Shown: piece after piece, positions 56,469-64,000 of the stretch
How positions within the stretch are numbered: the stretch's first letter is position 1
How the letters are laid out: each line of letters begins with the position of its first letter
Assembly (NCBI RefSeq): GCF_009905375.1
Contig: NC_133652.1
Span: 122,595,797-122,659,796 of the forward strand
Direction of reading: 5' to 3'
Length of the DNA: 64,000 bases
DNA from: Apium graveolens
Lineage: Eukaryota > Streptophyta > Magnoliopsida > Apiales > Apiaceae
Notes under the pieces: generated by a model
Seen by the model: only the letters and a program-made list of their open reading frames with translations
Told to the model about the DNA's origin: nothing
Database searches by the model: none
Made by a program: the position numbers and the translations under genes

Positions 56469-56833
56469 TGTTCTGATAATGAAAATTGGTAAACACAGTT
56501 GTAATATTTTAGAATTTATTTATATGTAAGCATGTCATTTATTATCTAGCAGGTTTTTTTTTACAAAGTGCAATAATATGGACATCATTTTCTTAATAAC
56601 TGCTTAGATAAATATTCATAAGATCTCCCACTTATATATTGGGGACGAAACAACTAGCTGAGTTCATACATGCCTGATTACAATACATTACTACATGTCC
56701 AGAATACTGGAATGAAAATAAATAAGCCGTGTACCCTGAAGGGCTAGGAACGCTATCTACTACTAGCTATCCTATCAAAATTGGTGACAAGTCACCCAGC
56801 CTTCCTCAAGGTCCATATCTAGTCACTAGTCCC
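56469..56833 (-). other. E6 leader between the upstream ORF and gag
   Basis: 365 bases, AT-rich, with no gene or repeat seen. It would be part of the untranslated leader or an ORF-ORF spacer. Confidence 0.5.
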
Positions 56834-57303
56834 TCAGTCACTGTCACTGCGCGTGAGGTCATGCACCCTCCTCATCGCTCCTGCCAACATCAGCTCTGCA
56901 TCAACCACCAGGATGTATCCTCCAATCGCTGTCATCCTCATCTGAACCCTGGTACGGAGCTCGATCCCATCGATCTCTCTGCGGGCTATGGCTGGGGAAG
57001 CAGCTCTGAAATCCCATGGGTATCCTAGTCGGGTGGCTCTCTCAGCTGTCAGTACCTGGCGTAACTCCACAATGCGAGTAGATTCCGCAGTAATCTCAGC
57101 GTTAAGCTGAGTCACCATCCAGTCATGTACAGCTACATGTATGGTCGTCGGGGGTGGTAGAGGTGAATCTGGGTCGCTAGAGGATATGTCATAAGCCTCG
57201 TAGATCTGTGCACGTATCCCCTCCTCCTCATCATCATCAGTATAGGGCAGAGGGCTCTGAATCCCTGGGGGTGGGGTAGGAGAGCGAATAGTCGGGTGAG
57301 GGT
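56834..57303 (-). CDS. ORF upstream of E6 gag, 5'-truncated by E7, unknown function
   Basis: The minus-strand frame is open over the whole stretch (about 155 codons) up to TGA at 56834-56836. The visible protein starts with a Pro/Thr/Ser-rich part (PHPTIRSPTPPPGIQSP), then an acidic patch (DDDEEEG), then a helical, Arg/Glu-rich part (ITAESTRIVELRQVLTAER, AIARREIDGIELRTRVQMRM). The frame runs on by chance into the E7 LTR, so the true start is lost. GC content is clearly higher than in the flanks. Gypsy elements do not normally have a large ORF between the primer site and gag, so this is either an accessory ORF, an N-terminal gag extension separated by decay, or part of another older sequence. 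Confidence 0.45.
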
Positions 57304-59485
57304 TGTAACAACCCAAATCCGGGGTCAAGATTTGGTGTCACGAAAACAATCTTTACATAAAACAAAAGAATATTCAATTAACCCCTTGAATCCGGATAGT
57401 TTACAGTTTATGGTATGAAACAAGAATCTAACCCTTTATAACTCACAATAACTAAAATACAAGTGTAAATACCTTTGAACTAATGCTCTTGTCACATTCT
57501 TCTAACACCTTCAACCTCTCGCAGCAGAAATTTCACTAACTTCTACTGTCTATCAAAGCTATTCACTTTTATCCTTATCTGTTTCTAGCAGAAATAAGAA
57601 TTTACAAAGCAAGAGTGAGCCAAAAATGCCCAGCAAGTATATAATTTGAGTTTCAGGCATTAATATTAAAGGAAAAACTTTCGGACAAAATCTTAAAACA
57701 ATTTTAAACAATTCTATTTATTTGAGTGAGTTGAGCAAATAAATGTTGGTTGTCACCAGCCTTTAACTAAAATCCAAAAATGACAAGCGATTCCCCGATT
57801 CATCTCCTGAATCAGGGTTTTATCCGGTTTTGGAATCATAAAACCTTTTAAGAGAGAATGCCGTATATGGCGATCAACAATAAATTAGACTGGACACTAG
57901 TTCGCATCTATATCCTGCTGATCAGTCAGAATATAGTGCAGATCCATACCTACCTGTATATATCCAGTCGGGTCCCCAGGCTCTACGGCCCATCTCAAGG
58001 CACCGGTTATGTTTCGGTCCTTAGTATTAAGTAAAACTTAATCCCCAAAATATCATTATCCAGCCCGTGGAGTATTTTGATATCAAATCTTTTTGAATTC
58101 AAAACATCCCAAATCAGGGTTCGCAAATAACCCGAAAGAATGGGTAATTGCTCAAGAGAGCAATCGAATTATAGGAACAATAATGAAAAGAACTGGCATA
58201 ATAAAGAGTAATTGCAGCGAAATATAAAACATTTAACTATTCTGAACTTAGAATATGAACGAATAAATATTTGCAGTATTTTAAAAGAAAGTTTGGGGAT
58301 ACTTGCAGTATTAAAAAAATCAGGAATACTTGCCTCAACAAGCTTTAATTGCTATTACTAGTTGACTTTGATTCGACATGATTGTTCGGCTTTATCGTCA
58401 AACTACTATTCCATTCTGGATAAGATCCCGACTCTCAGGTTCTTCGATTGGAACTTCATTGATCTCAACGTCTAATCACTAGATAATTCCTAGTCCAACG
58501 TCAAATCTCGAGTCTTCCGACTAGGACCTACAGGGTTAAAATACCCTAATTCAGATAATCGCTTCGCTTAACATCACATCACTATCCTATTCTACCCATA
58601 CGATTTCACAGTCCAACTTATATTTATATGTATTATTGAAATACACATAGCAGTTATGGCTTGCACCTTCAAAACTCGGTTCAATATTTAATTTTGGAAA
58701 ATACATATATTTGTCGTTTTGAAAAATAGGGTAATCGATTATTCACAAAATATCTTGTCATGTCACGTAAATAGGTTTCATAAAGTTCAATTATATCCTC
58801 GTTCGACATTTCCGATAATTACAGATTACGTTCCCGTATTTTCGGAATTTTTTCCCGAAAATCGGGTAGCGTCTCCTTTGTTTATCAGCCTACCCGTCGA
58901 ATCAGTCCGACGTCAAGTTCACAACAACAATCCAATCACAACCAATCCACAAATCCCAAACACCGATATGACTTTAATTATTATTTACTGTTATTCGTAT
59001 CTTATTTTTCATTTCATTTCGAAATTAATTTCTCAACTAATTTTATTTATTTATAATTTAGGACTCAGAATTAATTCATCACGGTCCACTATTGACTCGT
59101 TAAAAGTCATCGTCAACAGCGGAAAAATTTATTGGTGCCCGATAAAATTCGGGTTTCCAAATAAATTCTACCGATTAATTTAATTTACTCCCGCACGAAT
59201 TTATTTATATCACGTAACATTAATTAATATTTTTCTGCATAATTAAAATTTAATCAGTAAAGTAATACCAATATTCGAATCAAGGATAACACAGCACACG
59301 CGCTTCACGCGCTAGAGCAACAAATCGACAAACAGAATCGGAAAAGAACACAGGAAACAGAGCACCACCACACGCGCCTCACGCGCGCGAGTGGCCGGAA
59401 AAGAGGCAAGATCGGAACAAAACACAGGCGGCCAGAACTCAAACCACAGGCACACAATCAAAATTAACACACATACATTTGTATG

Positions 59486-59503
59486 TATATATATATATAT
59501 ATT
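59486..59503. repeat. AT microsatellite
   Basis: (AT)n tract in the E7 LTR, next to the CT-rich block. Confidence 0.9.
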
Positions 59504-59923
59504 TACCGAGTGAAAGGAGGAAGATGGCGGCGATTCGCCGGAAAAGAAAAGCAGCGGTAACGGAAAACAAGGCGGCGGCCCGAAACAGCGGCGGCGATAC
59601 AGGGAAGTAAGGGAGAAAGAGAGAGAATCGAGAGGGAGAGATGAACGAGAGATAGATGAGGGAGAAACAGTAGAGAGAGATAGAGATTTCAGAGAGAGAT
59701 TGAGCAAAGGAGATGAAGAGAGGGGGCGATGATTGGCCGTGTGTGTTTGTTGTTGTTATCTGTTGTTTTTCCTTTTTATTATGTATCTTTTATTTATTTA
59801 TCTCCTTTATCCCTTCCTGAATCTAGCACTGACTATAATTTTAACGAATAAATATTCCTCACAATACTAAGAAATTAAAATTAAAATTTTTGAAATATTT
59901 AAAAACTAATAAAAATAAATTTT

Positions 59924-59927
<4 letters not shown>

Positions 59928-59954
<27 letters not shown>
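59928..59954. repeat. AT microsatellite
   Basis: (AT)n tract in the E7 LTR. Confidence 0.9.
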
Positions 59955-61063
59955 TTCAAAACATTTCTAGATCGCGAGCTATATTCGCATTTAACAGTTA
60001 AACAAAAATAATGCGCGGTTATTTTTAATCAAAACGATTCCTGAAATAATTTTAAAACTCCCGAAATATTTAAAAATTAATAAAATAAAATTTTCATGAT
60101 TTTTGAAACATTCTGGAATTAAATATTGATTTTACAATTAAATGCAATTCAGAAAATTATTTAAAAATAAATAATAAATAAAATATGGATTTCTAAATTT
60201 TATAAACTCCCAAAAATAATAAGTAAAATTATAAAATAACAAAAATAATTTTAGAGACAATTTTAACATTTATAAGAATAAATATTCAATTCAATCATTT
60301 TAAAAATGAATTAAGTGCATACAGCTCATTAATTAATTACAAAATCCAACAAATCACAAACAATTAATAATATAGCAACACATAGCTGACAGAACCATCA
60401 CATATCTTATTTGTTTAATAATTCGATAATTATATTTACATATCAGATCTGAAAATAGGTTACTTAGCCGCTAAGTAACTAAAAAGACGATACAATTTTA
60501 ATACCCGATTTGGATAATAATCAAAACAGATCCTCTTATAAAACACTTTATACAAGAATAAGATAGTAATGTCTCGCCTTTTGAGAATATGGGTTCTTAT
60601 TGATATATAAAATGATTTGCGTATCGAAAATTTCACACCGGGACTCGTACAGGTCAAACTGTACCCCGGATTGAAAAGGTCAAAACACGGAAATTGTTCA
60701 GAATTATCAGATTAGGTTAGGAAGGAGTTTTCGGAAGAGTTTCAGATTGTAAAAACATAAAAACGATTGAAGTAGGACGATTTCTGATTCTATAAAGTAA
60801 TTTTACAATTACGTAAAAATAATCATTAACAATTCTATAAATTCGTATAAAATCATATAATGATCCAAAAATTACCAGAAAAATACCAAAATTATTTATA
60901 TTTAATTCTGGATAATTAAAAATTAAAATATCTAAATTTTTATCAGAAATAAACATCCAAATATTAATATCAATTATCAAATAATTCACCAAAATTCACA
61001 TAATAACCACATAATAATTATTTATTGATAAAAATAATTACATAATATTTCCCAGATGTTACA

Positions 61064-61078
61064 TCCTTCCCCCTTAAA
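61064..61078 (-). other. E7 polypurine tract
   Basis: On the minus strand TTTAAGGGGGAAGGA directly precedes TGTAACATC, the LTR start. Confidence 0.85.
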
Positions 61079-62204
61079 AGGATTATGTCCTCAGAATCAT
61101 GCTAAGGAACAGACCATGATGTTTTCTAAGTATCTATCTTATAATTTCTCAGTTCTCATCACATTAATCACAACTCAACGGCCTTTTACCGTCATCAACT
61201 CTATCAGTTGCTCATGCAACCCCTAGACATGCAACCCCTAACTCAATCTCTACTTCATACATTTGAAACTAAATTAATCTTCGTAGTCATACACACATGA
61301 ATGTCTTATAGATTTGTTATACCTGTGACAACAAGATCAGCTCATTCACAATCGTTATATCTATCTTATTGTCTCAAAGGAATAACTTGATTCACACTAA
61401 TCTTCTTTTCTTTCTAATTCTAATAGTTCGTGTTCATTAACTTTCTATTTTCACTGACCGTTCTACTTTACTTTTCATGTCTCCTTCTGTTCAGTTAGCC
61501 TGACCTATGATCGTTCCCAATCGCATTCAAGAATCTCTAATCGGTCTCTTACACTTTCTATCCGTCTGCGCTCGGTATGCTGAACTCATGGCGTCTTATA
61601 CTTAGAAACGTTCTGAATCTATTTCAAAAACTAAAAAGTAAAGGAAAATCTCGACAATTGCATTTAACTTACCACTTTGTGGTATACTTCAATTTCTTTT
61701 CAATCACCATCAAGTATATTCATTGGGCGAGAATCTGCTACTATCTACAAGGAAATATTAATTTCGAACGGAATGAATCATAACTTTATTCAATACCCGG
61801 TCTCTTGGTACTAACACTCATTTTGTGGTCATATCAAATTAGATATCGATACGAACTTTGATGCTCACAACGTCCCAAACTGAAGTCAACATCAATCATC
61901 TGTATTAATACCACCTTTGATATTCAATAACAAAGTAAGTATCAGCATAACCCAGAAGACGGATCAAAACCTATTCTTTAATTCCCAACTTTTTCACTTC
62001 TTTTTAACCATTTCCCAACAATCTTAATGGTATTCACTCTTTTCTTTCTATTTGAAACATCTGTTCCTAAATGGACCTTTCCTGTTTGGTAGTTAACCAC
62101 ATACTGGAGCTCATAATCAATTATAACTAGAGTTCATATCTTTGAAACTAAGATTGCAGTTGCTATATATATTATTATTTATTTTTTTTCAACTCTTCGT
62201 AGGC
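61079..62204 (-). other. E7 decayed internal region without recognisable ORF
   Basis: This is about 1.1 kb between the PPT and the RT remains. In a full Gypsy element the RNase H and integrase (more than 2 kb) would be here, so much has been deleted or has decayed past recognition by eye. The short ORFs are not gene-like. Confidence 0.6.
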
Positions 62205-62592
62205 ATATCTTCAGGCGTTCATCTTGGTCTTCCTTAGTCTTTGAATTAGCGAGGATGTTATCAATAAATACAATTACATTATCCAAATACTCCTGGTACA
62301 CTATGCTCGTTTAACCTTCAGAAATGACGGGTACATTATATCACTGGAACCCATGCTGCCCATACCTTACTCTAAACACAGCCTTTAGGGTGACCTCAAG
62401 TTTACAATTTCTGATGGTCGATGCGTAAATTCATTCCTCCATTATTCTTTTTCTCATGATCCCTTTTTTGTGCACATCACAAAACACTCTTTATTTCATT
62501 ATTCTTTCATTCCACATTTCTGAAGTTTTCTTTCACTTATTATTTCATCCCTATTGAGTTAGACGATACAGGGCTTTTGACACCAGATTGAC
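62205..62592 (-). pseudogene. E7 reverse transcriptase remnant
   Basis: Minus-strand translation gives scattered Gypsy RT pieces in the right order: VSKALYRLTQ at the E8 border, a decayed VHKKG segment, KAVFRVRYGQHGFQ, and YLDNVIVFIDNILANSKTKEDQDERL. The catalytic FIDD is changed to FIDN, stops are frequent, and the part between the first two pieces is shortened. This is the most decayed element in the window although it lies inside E6, so it was probably already defective, or has lost DNA since. Confidence 0.8.
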
Positions 62593-64000
62593 TGTCACAC
62601 CCCCAACTTAAACAGCAAAATAAATATAGCTATTACATCATTCTAATGAAGAATACACAACCAACTCCAAGATCTTACAGTTTAGGGTTTGCAACAGCCC
62701 AACACTACCAACTATTACATCTGATTACAAATACCGAGTCCTCACACAACTATTATTACTTATTCTACCTGAGCTCGAACATAAGCATCAGCATCACAGG
62801 TCTTACGGGCAGTCTGCTTGAATCTAACCATAGCTGCTAGCTGTAATATCAGGGTAAAGCAAGGAGTGAGCCAAATGCTCAACAAGTGCTAACAGTACGA
62901 CGCAAAACATAAATTGAGATATACTTTTAAGAATGACAATGAAAAGACATAACTAATGATAACGAGAGATAAAACTATGTGAGATGGCATTATTTTTGCT
63001 TGCATCAAAATCATTTTATGACGCTACGGATTACAGCCGGTGATCAGCCGCGAAGTAATCCTGAACCTCGCTGGGTTCTAAAACATTAACGGGAATCCCT
63101 AGGCAACTTTTAAGCCTAATATAAGTGTGGAAAGGACTCGCGTCTCAGTCCAGATCCACTATTCAAGAAAACATTTATCCCCCTTTGGGACTGAAAAACC
63201 CACATTTTATTTATTTCAAAAGCTGATGCCGAATTGTAACAAAATCTCTTTTAACAGTAAATATTTTTATTAAGGGATTATAGATCAACTCGAATCACGG
63301 GAAATATGGTACTAAATCTCAGGGCCATGATTCACAAAACTTTACTCTATTAGGGTAACCAAAAGGTTTTCATATGTCAGAACTTGGACAGGAAAATATG
63401 GTGAGACTAATGGATAATATGAAGGGGTAATGCCAAACTGGGCTTAAAGCAATGGTTTCTCGTCAAGGTACAGGTGTCGGATTATCAAGAATGTAGGCTT
63501 CATGAATACTAAGGGTGTTAAGGTATGAAGAAATGATTTTTAGCTCAGGATATATCAGAATTGATAAGTTTTAGGATAAGAAAGAGGGTATCAATCAATG
63601 AGGAATCATGTTGGTAAGTTTCTGACTATCAGAGTTCAAGGTAAGGTTCTATAGGGGTTCAAGTATCAGGATGAGACATCAATACTTAGGAATCATCAGT
63701 ATGTTAATCAAGAGGATCAATCAAGTAATATAACAACTCTTTATTTTATCATGGCATTTAACTATCATGAAATGACTTTTGAACGACTTGCAATACATAC
63801 TCGAGGGTTCATGGCATTTCTATATAATTCAAAGATAAGCGAGAGATACGCTTGACTTAAACATATCAAAATGACTCAGGATGATTGCATCGATATATAT
63901 GAACTGTTTATAGTAAATATGAAGGTCAAGTTGAATCACTTGCCTTGAGATAGGCTGGTCTGGTCTGATTGGTAGGAGCAACTGGAGCTTCACTCGACTT
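62593..64000 (-). repeat. E8: partial Gypsy LTR at the window edge
   Basis: TGTCACACCCCC starts directly after the E7 RT remnant. The blocks GGAGTGAGCCAAATGCTCAACAAGT (at 62863, in part) and GGTGATCAGCCG (63039-63050) match equally placed blocks in the E6, E7 and solo LTRs, so this is a related LTR in the same orientation. The five bases before it are TTGAC (62588-62592). The element continues outside the window. The 64-codon ORF at 62646 is not credible. Confidence 0.7.

Larger units (their letters stand above)
48120..57303 (-). mobile_element. E6: Ty3/Gypsy chromovirus, Tekay/Del-like, cut by E7
   Basis: On the minus strand the order is leader with an ORF, gag with zinc knuckles, protease, RT, RNase H, integrase, chromodomain remnant, PPT and 3' LTR. 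The integrase after RT, together with a chromodomain, is the Gypsy chromovirus plan. The very long LTR (3.7 kb) fits the Tekay/Del group. The 5' LTR and primer site are beyond the E7 insertion and outside the window. Scattered stops show it is dead. Confidence 0.92.
57304..61063 (-). repeat. E7 3' LTR, 3760 bp
   Basis: On the plus strand TGTAACAACCC...GATGTTACA. The AAATCCGGGGTCA end block and CTGATCAGTCAG (57917-57928) resemble the E6 and solo LTRs, but much of the rest differs. A strongly CT-rich stretch on the minus strand (about 59710-59500) followed by GC-rich sequence looks like a plant 5' leader and may mark the RNA start. No credible gene is seen. Confidence 0.88.
57304..62592 (-). 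mobile_element. E7: decayed Gypsy element inserted in E6, 3' part
   Basis: A long LTR (57304-61063) is followed on the high-coordinate side by a PPT and a badly decayed internal region with RT remains. The orientation is minus, as in E6. It is cut by E8 at 62593, and its other LTR is outside the window. The host sequence next to it is AGGGT (57299-57303), so a second AGGGT should flank the far end. Confidence 0.85.

Noticed and set aside
58719..59183. 154-codon ORF in the E7 LTR
   Set aside because: Antisense to the LTR, AT-driven Ile/Tyr/Asn content, no recognisable domain.
59312..59707. 131-codon minus-strand ORF in the E7 LTR as a gene
   Set aside because: The Ser/Leu/Pro content follows from the CT-rich leader block; the start is probably within a leader.
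60460..60992. Minus-strand ORFs of 65 and 91 codons near the E7 LTR end
   Set aside because: Ile/Asn/Tyr-rich, caused by AT-rich DNA; no motif and no support from neighbours.
1..64000. Host genes, tRNA or rRNA genes
   Set aside because: Every stretch is accounted for by an element, LTR or decayed internal region; the TGGTATCAGAGC sites are tRNA-Met primer sites, not tRNA genes.

Overview
This window is plant nuclear DNA made almost entirely of LTR retrotransposons nested inside one another. I see no host gene, rRNA, tRNA or CRISPR array. The reasons are Ty1/Copia and Ty3/Gypsy polyproteins, primer sites complementary to plant initiator tRNA-Met, TG...CA long terminal repeats with 5-bp target duplications, and AT-rich DNA. 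An asterid eudicot (perhaps Apiaceae) fits my impression of the families, but I cannot prove the taxon.

Copia part (1-48119). E1 (1-8206, +) is the 3' part of a SIRE-like Copia element: end of pol, a long spacer, a large extra ORF (aORF), polypurine tract and 3' LTR. It appears to be inserted in the gag of E2 (8207-11107, +), an old decayed Copia element whose integrase is in turn split by R, a minus-strand Copia element (11108-14416 and 44888-48119). R is split by E3 (14417-44887, +, LTRs of 1043 bp, target duplication ATCAC). E3 is split by E4 (25190-38463, +, 13.3 kb, LTRs of 612 bp, target duplication CCCTC), and its 3' LTR is split by a 4056-bp Gypsy solo LTR (40320-44375, target duplication GTCAT).

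Gypsy part (48120-64000). E6 (minus strand, Tekay/Del-like chromovirus with a chromodomain remnant) sits in the RNase H region of R. Its upstream region is cut by E7 (minus strand, 3760-bp LTR and a decayed reverse transcriptase), which is cut by the LTR of E8 at the right edge. Insertion order is therefore E2 > R > E3 > E4 and E2 > R > E6 > E7 > E8. By-eye LTR divergence (E3 about 5 percent, E4 about 1.5 percent) agrees with that order.

How the parts work together. Each Copia element has gag, then protease-integrase-RT-RNase H, then a spacer and an aORF of about 1100-1200 codons of unknown function. All copies are broken by stops, frameshifts or insertions. The most striking signal is that each Copia family carries its own short motif many times over: CGACGGATRA in R/E3, GGTATGACAATC in E1, AAGTTCTGATA in E2/E4. 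The copies lie upstream of the LTR TATA box and again in the pol-aORF spacer upstream of a second TATA box. In E3/R and E4 they also occur inside the coding regions. This suggests a family-specific cis-acting repeat system and an internal promoter for the aORF. PPT-like GGGGGAG tracts recur at the integrase-RT hinge and in the aORFs. E4 also has an intact 89-codon small ORF with its own TATA box.
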